From Stenopsyche tienmushanensis (lineage: Eukaryota; Arthropoda; Insecta; Trichoptera; Stenopsychidae), in NCBI GenBank assembly GCA_008973525.1, contig WACJ01000328.1:1-64000 (forward strand): a DNA stretch of 64,000 bases, in the 5' to 3' direction. Within the stretch, counting starts at the first letter, position 1. Each line of letters begins with the position of its first letter. The notes below the pieces were generated by a model. It saw nothing but the letters and a program-made list of their open reading frames with translations. It was not told the DNA's origin and did not search any database. Of this stretch, positions 46,172-55,881 are shown in pieces. The translations under genes were made by a program, and so were the position numbers.

Positions 46172-46674
46172 TGGTTTTTAAGCGAAATTTTATTCGGCGA
46201 TTAGGCTTATTTCACAATGGATTTATTCGTCTATAACAGTGGTTCCTAACCTAGGGGAAATTACCCCTGCAGGGGTAAAGCAGGTGTTCTGCAGGGGTAA
46301 TCATGCTGGTAATTTTTGGTATGTAGATAATAAAATGGCAGATCAGCGCCATATGGCTGAGTACAAATTTTAAAGAGGGATAAAATCAATTTCCCTGATA
46401 GGTCATAGGGGTAACAATACTGAAAAGGTTAGGAAGCACTGGTCTATAAGAAAAATTGTCTTATCTGGGGTGGTGAAAATTCTCGTGTTATTCAGGAAAG
46501 ATTTCGACATCCATAAAAAGTGAAAATGTTTGGTGTGAATTTTGGGTAAATGGAATCATTGGGCCACATTTCTTTGAAAATGGTGCTGAAAATGATGTTA
46601 CTGTGAATACTGAATGATATCAATCAATGTTGAATGACTTTTCATGGCTACAATTGAAGCAAATTGATGTTTAA
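46172..46674 (+). pseudogene. Tc1/mariner-superfamily transposase relic split by a MITE
   Basis: The left part (46172-46236) reads FLSEILFGD, a stop, then AYFTMDLFVY. After the inserted MITE the same frame resumes KKNCLIWGGENSRVIQERFR then HP and a stop; one frame shift later it reads VWCEFWVNGIIGPHFFENGA and ENDVTVNTE. Intact insect relatives read FSDEAHFxLxGxVNKQNxRIWG, ENPRVIxExxxHPQKVTVWC and GIIGPYFFEN, so order and spacing are conserved. The aspartate equivalent to the first catalytic residue survives (GD). The block expected to carry the second (WFQQDGATCHTA) is not found, and several stops mark it as dead. Confidence 0.8.
46237..46441. mobile_element. 205-bp hAT-type MITE with exact 8-bp duplication
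   Basis: The left end CAGTGGTTCCTAACC pairs with the right end GGTTAGGAAGCACTG (14 of 15 terminal bases complementary). GTCTATAA at 46229-46236 is duplicated exactly at 46442-46449. CAGTG-type ends with GGTT-CTAACC and an 8-bp duplication are hallmarks of hAT elements. The element codes for nothing. It interrupts the transposase relic at 46172-46674, and its left half contains two copies of an AGGGGTAA word. Confidence 0.92.
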
Positions 46675-46871
46675 GCATATTTTCACATTCCACAAAAAAT
46701 TTGGATGACTCTATATTTCCATGGGAATACTTGGAATGAATATCTTGCAAAAATATATCAAATAAAGAAAATATAATATCTTCTTAGCGTCTTTGTTTTT
46801 AAAGATTTTCTATGATTTTAGAATTTTATTTTTTATATTTTATCAGGTCACTTTGGACAGTAGCAATAGTC

Positions 46872-47945
46872 AGAGCGAAAAGTTATGAAATAGGAAATAC
46901 AGAACTTGAAGAGTGTATTTTTATATGGTTCATGCAGAGATGATCAAGTAGACAGTCAATATCTGGTCCATTCTTGTGTGAAGAAACAAAAACTTTCAAT
47001 ATAAAATCAAATGGAGAATCCACCTTCAAAGCAAGTTCGGGCTGGCTTGAAAAATTCAAAGGACGACATGATATCAGAGAGCTTGAAAATCATGGGAAAA
47101 AGCTTTCTGCTGATATATTTTCAGCAAACACATTCATTGACACGTTGAAGCTATTTGTGAAGAAGAAAGAACTCGACGAAGTTTATATACAATGCTTATG
47201 AGACCGGCTTAAATTGGAAAAAACTACCCAGCAAATCTTTAGCGTCAAGACGTGAAAATACTTCACCTGGGTACAAACTAGTAAAGAACATGTCACTATA
47301 ATGCTGTGTGCAAATGCAGGCAAACACAGACTGCCACTGCTTGTCATTGAAAAATCAAAAAAACCCAAATGCTTTAAAAATATCAAAAGTCTTCCGGTGA
47401 GGTTTTTAAACGATAGTATGAAAAACAGTTCATACCAGAAGTGAAAAATATCACATAATATCACAACTCTTGAAAAGACCATTAGTAAGTTCCAGTAACG
47501 CAATAGAACCTGATGTAGGAGATATTGCGAAAGCAATAGCACAATTTTTTACGTGCTGAATGCGACGAAGAAGATGTAACCGAGTGGTTAAATTGGCAAT
47601 TGGCAAGCGATTCTGGATTCCAAATTTTGAATGATGAGGAAATAATTAAAAAACTATCTGCCTCAGAAGAACAAGGTCAAGAAGACGAAGAAGAGATTTG
47701 TGAGGGTGGAGATATTAGTCCTACAATGGCTTGAGACCCAAGAGGAGTATAATTCAGGACAACTTATATGTCTTAAGAGTATTCACGATTTGGCAGCTTC
47801 TAAAAAAAGAGCCAACTTAAAGCCATTTTTTTTTTTAATGAAAAATAATGTATTATATGTGTATGTGTATGTAAATCTATACAAATAAAAATTATTCATC
47901 AGTTCAATTTTCAATTATCCGGATTTTCATTATCCGGATACGGAG
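46872..47945 (+). pseudogene. Tigger/pogo (jerky-type) transposase relic
   Basis: In order on plus: RAKSYEIGNTELEECIFIWF; SISGPFLCEET; TFKASSGWLEKFKGRHDIRE (CENP-B-type DNA-binding region); frame shift; NAYETGLNWKKLPSKSLASR; SKEHVTIMLCANAGKHRLPL; KSKKPKCFKNIKSLPVRF; later DVTEWLNWQLASDSGFQILN; LQWLETQEEYNSGQLICLK and DLAASKKR. Intact relatives read NADETGLNW, VTIMVCANA and KSKxPRCFKN. The first catalytic aspartate is tyrosine here, the region for the second (LDNAPxHP) is missing, and several shifts and stops occur. The acidic C-terminal segment survives. The product is nonfunctional. Confidence 0.85.
47914..47939. repeat. tandem ATTATCCGGAT words, probable Tigger end
   Basis: ATTATCCGGAT occurs at 47914-47924 and 47929-47939, 15 bp apart, about 90 bp beyond the last transposase similarity and after a CAGT at 47900. 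TCCGGAT repeats near the termini fit pogo/Tigger-type transposase binding sites. No matching left terminus was found. Confidence 0.45.
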
Positions 47946-50900
47946 ATTCTTTTTCATCATTTTAATTCTGCTTTCGATGATATTTTCTTTAAAAACCACG
48001 CTAGAAATTGATGTGGCATAAGGCCGTTGAATATAATTTCGTACTCAAGCTCTAGCAAAGCCAAGGGAAGAAGATGTGGAGTTAGTATTATACATCATTA
48101 TAAATTGGATTCTTAATTCAGTTTTCCATCAGTTGTCTCCGACTGTCAAATTTGACACTAATAAAGCACCGCACGCTCTTCAGGAAACGGATACGGGCAT
48201 TTTTAACCACGCGCTTGATAGCACTCGTATTTTGATTAATGTCCTCTGGTATAAAGAACATTTGGCAATATTTTAGTGCGGTTGCCACACCCGAATATAC
48301 TCGTCCATGCATCAGTGTCAGTCGTACAATAAAACGATGACCATTTTTGATATACGGATGCAATTTTTTATATACTCCACCCCCTTTCACGCGAGGTTGT
48401 CATACTTCAATTTGGGCGGTGATGGACAATGCACAATATACTCGATAAATTACTGTAATCGAAGAGGTAGAATATGAGTCGACAACCTTTCCTTGCCCAC
48501 GTGATTGCGCCATTAGTTCGTCCACACACGAGCCAAACCGTCACATTATCGGGACCATGTTTTATGATCTTATAAATTTAATATAAGTCGTGATTCGATG
48601 GCTTATTAATTGCGTATTATTCACGTTGTAGACGATCGCTCTAGCAGCGGAATAATCCAGTTTTCAGACATAATCTAAAGCCATTTTTTTTCCTTCAATA
48701 TTACCACGAAAGAAATAGTCGATGTAATGATTTTCCTTGTGAACTTTTACATTCTAAGAATTAATACAAAGTGTCCACGAATAAATTACTTCCTAGAAAG
48801 TCTAATCAATGGAGGCTACGTCAATAAGTTTTTAATGAATTATTGTATAACTCAAAGGCTTACGCACAAAAAAATTCTTAATTTAAAAAAACATCGAAAA
48901 TTCACGATTCAAAGTTGAATAATCCAATGCCAAAGTTTAAAGAATAGTATGTTATTGTCAAAAATTGAGCATTAATAACTCCAATATAAAAAAAAATAAT
49001 CTTAAAATATTATTAAGTTTATCATATTACCATTGCTTATCGCATGGTTTTTGAATTACAACTTCGTGGGTTTCATTCAATGTATATTAATGTAATTCTT
49101 ACAATCAATCCACCACATAAAATATTATAGAACTTGAATTTGCACCCAAAATTACATTTTTATAAGTAAAAACATCGAATATTGATTGAATATATTATCG
49201 TTGCAAATCAAGCACTTTAACTGATGAATGTATTGTCGAACTTTGAATTATTAAATTCAAAGAACGGTAGGAAAAAAAACAGCGAAATTTTTTTTAGCGT
49301 TCTTGAAATTATCAGAAACTAAAGCTAGATTAAATCTATAAAAATCAATTGTTACCATTTTAAGTTTGATATACATAGATCCCAAATTCTATTGTAACTT
49401 TCAAAACTTTAGAACAGATACATAAATATAATTTTTGACCAGGTCAAATATTTTACACTCAATCAAAAAGTTATGTCCTATTTTTTTAAGGTCCTCTAAT
49501 TAAAGACATGAATGTTATTTCTCTGAAAGTTGCCTTCTGTTATTCAACAAATTCAGTTTCATAAATTATATTCAATATCAAGTCACTAAAATATTTATTA
49601 TGTGCAAGTGAAGCCTGAAAATATGCGGACTGGTGGAATTATTACGTGTTAAAATGGTAACATTTGGTTTGGTACTCAGACGAATAAACATTTTTAAAAC
49701 GATATTTATATTTAATAATTATTTTTTATTTGACGTTTTTGTGTTAAATTTTAGCTAACAGCAAGTATTGGCCTCGATTGTGGCTTGATTGATGTTCCAT
49801 CAGAAATCGGTTGTGGTTTTTACACTTCATAGCAAGTTGAGCCAATTTAATATTATAACAACTAGACAATTTGCCAGATTGATTGACATAAAATATGCCA
49901 AAGAAAAGATGAATTATTTGTTGATTGACCAAACTTATTTCCATTATTTCGCACATAATAAGTTTTATTTTATCCAAGACATTTTATGGTGATAGTTATT
50001 CTCTCACGGGTTACGTTATTGAAATTATTGGAAAAAGATATTTCATTTTCTACAAAATCGACATTAAAAGTTTACCTCCATTCGATTATGGACATAATTC
50101 ATCGATTCGGCCAAAGAACGCATCAATCACCGATTGTTTTAATAATCGGCCTGTTGCCGTAACGGAACCTGAACGAAACTATATAATTAAGCTTAACCCT
50201 GTATAAATCAATCAAAACCGAATCAAGCCTAAGCTTTCGAGAGCTCGTCCTAATATTGCCCACAAAATTTCCCAAACGTGTTGAATGCGAAATGAAACAC
50301 CAAAAAAACCTAGTTGAAAAGCTAACAAATCAAATATTTAAATTCGATGTAAATTTGAATAACAATCGAACAAATTATCCACAACTTCAATATAATAAAA
50401 GCCTTTACCGCGGACTGAAATTTTCATTAACAAGTTCAATAAGAGATAGTTAAAAACCCATTTTCATTCCGTATCTGAGTAAGTAACAATTGAAATTAAT
50501 GTTGCTGTCAATTTATTTAGTATTGTGCTCTATCTAGATCGTGGTATCAGTCAATTTATAAAACGACGAAAATGTCATAATAACACAGTGGCGAGCAGCA
50601 CAAAAGGCTTTTATAATAATACTTTGACAGCAAATATCATGCTCCAATTTCAACGAATATAGTAATTTTTTTAATAGTAAATATATCATTTATTAAAATC
50701 AATTTTTAAGCAATCAATTCAAAAGATCAACAATTATAAATATTATTTAAAATTGAAAATATTCACCTTTTTCTTAAAAAAAATTATCTATAGATTCACT
50801 CAACATCGTTGCTATACTCTTATGATCGTCGTCTTGTTATCGATTAGAATGAATGCGCGAAATTATTACAATGGCCAATTCCTTTAAGCAATGAAAATGA

Positions 50901-52776
50901 AGCGTTAAAAGCACGAAGGACATTAGCATACGTGATTTATATCGATTCCTCAATCAATCGATTCCTCAGAGGTGGTCCCACGGTTCCGCAACCGCTGTGC
51001 TTTACTCGAACCAATATTTCCTTCTCGGAAAGTTGTCTATTTAAAATGATCGAAGGCGTTTCCATGCTGATGATTATTGTGATCATGGATCCGACACGCA
51101 TTTATTTGGCAGTCCATCAGTCAATGGTCTTAGCAGCTTGTGATTTAGGAGCAATCATCCCGCAAATTTCACAGCTAACGGCAAACATTCGAACTATTCA
51201 CATTTCTGATGCATGCCACGACCATATAGAATGATGGCTTCCGCTGGCTGCTCTTTGTAATTATAAGCGATGCCGGTCAATAATGAATTATGGACACTCT
51301 GACTATGTCATTTTTTGCTTCGCTATGAGAATTTTCTAATTTTATACAAAAATATGCAAAACTATGCATAGGTAGTCTAGAAATCCAATATACTAATTGA
51401 TTCAATATGAAATTTAATCGACTGATTTGTATCAGCTTATCATATTGTTTATAATATTTTGTTCCCTAATACCAAAACATATTTCCAAAAGTTCCAACCA
51501 GAGTGCAGAAAAGTTTTCTATTTCAGAGCATCATTTGAAAGCTTATATTATCCAAAAACTACAAAATATCACTGACAAGCAGAAGTACAGCTTAAAAGAG
51601 CAAAGGCAAGAAAACTCTTGCACGCAAACAGTACCCTGCGGTTTATCATCTCCTCAAATAAGATTTACGTACAAACAAATCAATCACGTTTAGTTAAAAG
51701 GGACGTTCATTAATAATTTGGAGTAATTAGTAATCATAAGAACGCAATAACCTTTTCTAGTCATGATTTGGGTCAGAATAATCATCAAAGGTGGTTTGTA
51801 TTTTATAAGCTTGTAAAAAATAAACTTATCTCAGAAAATATTTTCAGCTTAAATTCTATAGAATTTTGATCCTCTCAAGTGTTTTAATATAAATAAAATA
51901 AAATAGAAACGTGTACTATACCGCTTGCTACTTGAAGATCAATTGACCCTATAAATGATTCCCTGCTATTATTTTATTAGGCCATGTAATGATGATTTCT
52001 CAGATTTTCTTATTAAAATTTTTAGAAAATTCTTAACAAAACAAAATTAAGTCTGCAATACATCTCATTTATATAATTTGTCAATTCCTGTTAATAGCAA
52101 TCAAGAAACGCATTCATAATCATTAATTCCAGACCCTAAGCAACGGCTGTGACTGCTTTGGATAATTTGTATCTAAACTAATTGACACTAAGGAGAATCT
52201 TTTAACAACTCTTCTTAGATTCCGAGAACTTTATAAAATTTAACCGATCCAGGCGCTTAAAAGACGTACCATATTTTAAAGAAAATGCTATTCATTTCCT
52301 ATTAAAATTATGTTTGTAATTTACTCATTGTATGTTTGTAAATTACTAATTTACTGATAAATTTCAAATAAATCTGGATCTTTCATTTCTTAAAAATACG
52401 CTCGATATAAGCTTTATGTTTGAATTTCATCAGCTACTGAGATAATAATCGGAAGAGAACATAATAACTGGTTTCAGACTGTTGGCAATATCGTGTTCCA
52501 TTTCGATTCAAATTGGTTTTGGCACTTAAAGATTATTAAAACAACTTATTATTTTTTAAGGAAATTGAACCATCGCATAAAGATAATTTCTAAACAGCGT
52601 CGACACTTTTTGTGTGTGTATACAAGTTGATTATATACATACACACTAATTAGGCTGGTAGTGGTTTTACGGGAGTAAAATATGGAGGTTCGGAAGAAAA
52701 AATTTCGAACCCCTCTGGGACGAGACCTCGGGCTCTAGAAGTCATTAGGTCGAATTAAAAGGTCATGGACATATAC
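47946..52776. other. noncoding stretch with several GC-richer patches
   Basis: Patches at 48115-48400, 48480-48560, 50090-50200 and 50935-51260 are GC-richer and contain frames of 66-100 codons (for example 50932-51234 plus; 48118-48390 minus). None shows recognisable motifs or good splice sites. A TGTGTGTATA run with a downstream complementary TATACATACACA lies at 52611-52648. Confidence 0.3.
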
Positions 52777-52926
52777 GGCAGTAAACTCATCAGAAGAACT
52801 TGCCTTCGCTGGGTTGATCAAATAGTAAAAGGCGCAGCACGTCTGGACCTGGACAATTGGAGGGAGGAAGCTCTGGATAGACGGAAATGGCGAAACACGT
52901 TGTCGGTAGGCAGATCTCTCTTATAG
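52777..52926 (+). pseudogene. C-terminal tail of a non-LTR retrotransposon ORF2
   Basis: Plus frame 52777 reads GSKLIRRTCLRWVDQIVKGA, ARLDLDNWREEALDRRKWRN and TLSVGRSLL to TAG at 52924-52926. The pattern RxRWxDxVxxDL..GxxNWRxxAxDRxxWR is the familiar C-terminal signature of insect non-LTR reverse-transcriptase proteins. Only this 49-codon end remains recognisable; 5' truncation is usual for such elements. A GGACGAGACC stretch just upstream (52718-52727) may also belong to it. Confidence 0.65.
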
Positions 52927-53520
52927 GAATATAGGAGATACAACAATTCAAAAATAATCACATCTCTTGTAGATTAAACGCCAAATTGTTTGAGCTATTC
53001 ATCTTGGCGCCAAATCATCTGACTGCTCTCGAATAAACATCTAAGTTTATACATAAATATACTATAATATTATGTATAAGATCTTCACTTAGAAATGACG
53101 TAGTATAGATAACTTGAAAGTGAGTCTTCAATCAGATTGGAAGCATATTCCAAATAACCACGCTGTGACAACATGCCATACATTTATCAATGCTATCATC
53201 CATGTCAAAGGCGGCTATATTTTCTTTAAATATCGTCTGTTAATTTGAAATTAATATATGAAAAACTATAAAATAATTTCAAATTTTTACAAGTTGAAAC
53301 AGAATATGTAGATTTTCAATCTCGGAAATTTATTATCACGATGATTCAAAAATTATCCTATTCAATTTCAATATTCATCTGAATTTATTATTGAACCATG
53401 AGAATCACTTATAATAAAAGTTAAGCATCATTGATTTTTTCCATCCTAAATACTTAGTGACCATTTCAGCAATCTTTCAAAATAACATCATTAAAATCCC
53501 CCAAAAAAAATTTGCTACTG
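52927..53520. other. AT-rich noncoding stretch
   Basis: Nothing recognisable is seen. Confidence 0.4.
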
Positions 53521-53610
53521 TTAAAATATATCACGAGTGTCCACAGTACCATCATCTTTGCTCTTCTTGTTCGAAGAGCCAGATCGAGGTCTCCGGCGCC
53601 TTGTTGCGGA
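53521..53610 (-). CDS. candidate terminal coding exon, basic peptide
   Basis: On minus, CTTATCTATTTATGAG (AG at 53612-53611) precedes 29 codons, SATRRRRPRSGSSNKKSKDD then GTVDTRDIF, and a TAA at 53523-53521. It is preceded by a 101-nt candidate intron beginning GTGAAA at 53711, and phases agree (0/0) with the exon ending at 53712. A second minus frame is open through the same DNA without splicing (132 codons from 53864), so the spliced model is not unique. Confidence 0.35.
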   Translation of the reverse strand, partial: SATRRRRPRSGSSNKKSKDDGTVDTRDIF

Positions 53611-53711
53611 CTCATAAATAGATAAGTGAAATATGGCGTTGTTATATAAATAAGCGAGTGTAATAAATATGAAATCTTGGATTGGAGCTGGTATTTGCAA
53701 CTTGTTTTCAC

Positions 53712-53840
53712 AAGTTGGTAGACGAGAGTAAAATATCGATACAAGTAGCGTTGGGAGCCAGTTCCAGATCTCCTTTGCTCTCTCAAATTACCGTAATTAT
53801 CGCGAGTCGAGCGACCGCTCTCCTGAGCATCCGCAAACAT
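53712..53840 (-). CDS. candidate 5' coding exon, product unknown
   Basis: Minus ATG at 53840-53838 reads MFADAQESGRSTRDNYGNLR, EQRRSGTGSQRYLYRYF and TLVYQL to a donor CTT|GTGAAA. The frame is open upstream only to a TAA about 27 bases before the ATG, so a start here is reasonable; TATTTAAG lies roughly 35 bp upstream. Joined to 53521-53610 it gives a 72-residue arginine/serine-rich protein. Alternatively it is an internal piece of a longer gene. Confidence 0.3.
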
Positions 53841-54323
53841 GAGAGCGTGCTCGCCGATCACCACTTAAATACTCCGCTAAGATGCCCATCCTATCCCCTC
53901 GTGGACCATCGTCTTATATTTCAAATAAACTCCAAGCTGAAGAGTAAAAGGACGGGGAAAATGATAGAAAGCATGAACAATTGTTTGAATCAAAGTCATT
54001 AAAAACATAATTGAAACCCTCCCCTCCCCCCACAAACACCAATTTCAAACGATATATCTTATTTGAATATTGAAAGTTGTTAAAGTTATTGTTATTTATA
54101 CAAAAACTGTACAGTTTAATGGATATAAAGAGATGCCGCAAAAAGAAACCATACTCATATTTATATCTTGGGAAAGTTACATTATTGTATACGCTGATCT
54201 CCAAAATAAATATTTTTATTAATCCAAAATAGATATAATGTAACGTCTTCTTGTACTCTTTGATACTAAATGTTAGTAAAATTAAATAGATTCTGGACTC
54301 TTGTTATAATAAAGATTATCTCC
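53841..54323. other. noncoding stretch with C-rich run
   Basis: A pyrimidine run CCCTCCCCTCCCCCC lies at 54018-54032. No gene is supported. Confidence 0.4.
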
Positions 54324-54440
54324 ATCCAGGTTTACATTAATTTTCTTGCTATAAAAGAATTAATACTGAGGCAATTTTTAAATTCGAGCAAGGATGTCAA
54401 TAAGTGGCTAAGTTTGTAGGAATAATTAAAAAAATAATAT
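54324..54440. repeat. diverged interspersed repeat, copy 2
   Basis: Colinear with 40031-40145: ATCCAGGTTTACAT, then TACTGAGGCAATT, AAATTCGAGCA and GGAATAATTAAA in the same order and spacing. The identity of the family is unknown. Confidence 0.45.
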
Positions 54441-55685
54441 AATTTCGTTACTCCCTATTTATATAGTATTATTTTAACTTTATCACACGTAGAATGTAAA
54501 TGGGAAATCACCACAAGATAAATTCTTTCTTTAGAAAAATCTACTTTGAAGATTGCCTTTCGTTTTTGTAGCAAAACCGCTTGTTTTAACATATGATTTC
54601 ATCGGCTGGATTTCTTTTAAAAGCAATCCATAAATGATACAATCGTAATTTCAATCATATAATAGTACAAATATCATTTTCAATTTATACTTCTTTTGTA
54701 TTCAATACATCGGACTATTTAAGTAAAATTGCAATTTCAGCTTGCATAACATTTTTAAACCATCCTACATCATTTAAATGTAGATTTTGCATGAATATTA
54801 TATAAATTTTCCAGACATTTTGAATAACAAGTTTTTATAAGAATATTTTAAATAATAAGCCTTAAAATCGTAATAGCAAAATAATATATTTTTTATCTAA
54901 GACCAAAATCGTGTAAATAAATTTACATTGAATCTGAAAGATAATTGTATTTTGAAGTACTTGTATACTACACTTTACGTTTCTCATTGTGCATTTGCCA
55001 CCGCATTATATATATTTTTTTCGCGCACGATAGATTTTTTCCTCAGTCTGCATTTGCCTAAATAACAACGCAAAAGCCAATACTTTCGAATAATTTCGAA
55101 CATATATTTAAAGACTTCCGTATGAAATTCTGAATGTGTTTTAAATCTACATTGATGATGATATAAATTGAATCGCTATGATACAAATAAAGTAAAAAAT
55201 ATAATAATAAAATTATGTCTACAGGTGAAACATATCTATGGGTTCCGCGCCTACTTATGGTCACCGCTTGAACAGTTCTTTACGAGCTTACATTGTTTTC
55301 GCGTCTGATCATAGTAATTTATTTGTCCATAGCGCAGGGCTGCGAGTTTTAGTGTGTGGTTTATCTGCTGAGATGTCGAGATCCGATCCGAGATACTGAC
55401 CACCGATCGACTATTTCCATTGGACACATGATCAGATGATTGACCTGAACGAGCCTTGATTACACGAGACGGAAGTCGACAATTACATGCGCTACTTGCA
55501 CTCATTACTATCAAACTGATTACGTTACAATATGTCCGAATAAATTATGTCGTCACTTAAAGCTTTTGATTCGAAAGAAACATCGCGTCAAAAATGAGAA
55601 GGGGTTATGCAAAGCACCTCGCTGGTACAGAGATGTATGACGCTCGCTGTAGGGCCGTAGGGTCAGCACGTGCTTATATGCCATA
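54441..55685. other. AT-rich DNA, then GC-richer minus-open region
   Basis: From about 55240 composition rises. Minus frames 55553-55684 (44 codons from an ATG overlapping the upstream stop; MAYKHVLTLRPYSERHTSLY and on) and 55251-55514 (87 codons, containing SVVSISDRISTSQQINH) are open. Neither has a recognised product. They follow the candidate exon at 55686 and might be its UTR, frameshifted remainder or separate exons. Confidence 0.25.
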
Positions 55686-55881
55686 TCAGAGATCAGCACG
55701 AGGTAACTCGTTGAACTTGAAGAGCATCGATTTAATCATGGCATCGTTGAGAGTTTGCAGATTTTCAGCTTCGCGTATTAATTGCGAATTTGAAGTCTTC
55801 GGGTTATATATGTCTTCATAAGCTGGGGATCTGTCGCTGGCGTGAGGCAAGTGTCCTTCGTTCGGAGGAGACGTTATTACC
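55686..55881 (-). CDS. candidate coding exon, product unknown
   Basis: The minus strand runs 65 codons to TGA at 55688-55686, reading HLPHASDRSPAYEDIYNPKT, SNSQLIREAENLQTLNDAMI and KSMLFKFNELPRADL. An AG at 55883-55882 can be the acceptor. The frame upstream meets a stop 15 bases further, so the exon must begin near here. The peptide is helical and leucine/asparagine-rich toward its C-terminus and looks more protein-like than its surroundings. I cannot name a family. Confidence 0.4.

Noticed and set aside
47183..47542. 119-codon minus-strand frame
   Set aside because: It is antisense to the Tigger relic, whose plus-strand blocks explain the sequence.
52688..52716. GGTTCGAA-type words resembling tRNA B boxes on both strands
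   Set aside because: They form an imperfect local inverted repeat next to the retroelement tail; no tRNA acceptor or D arm is present.
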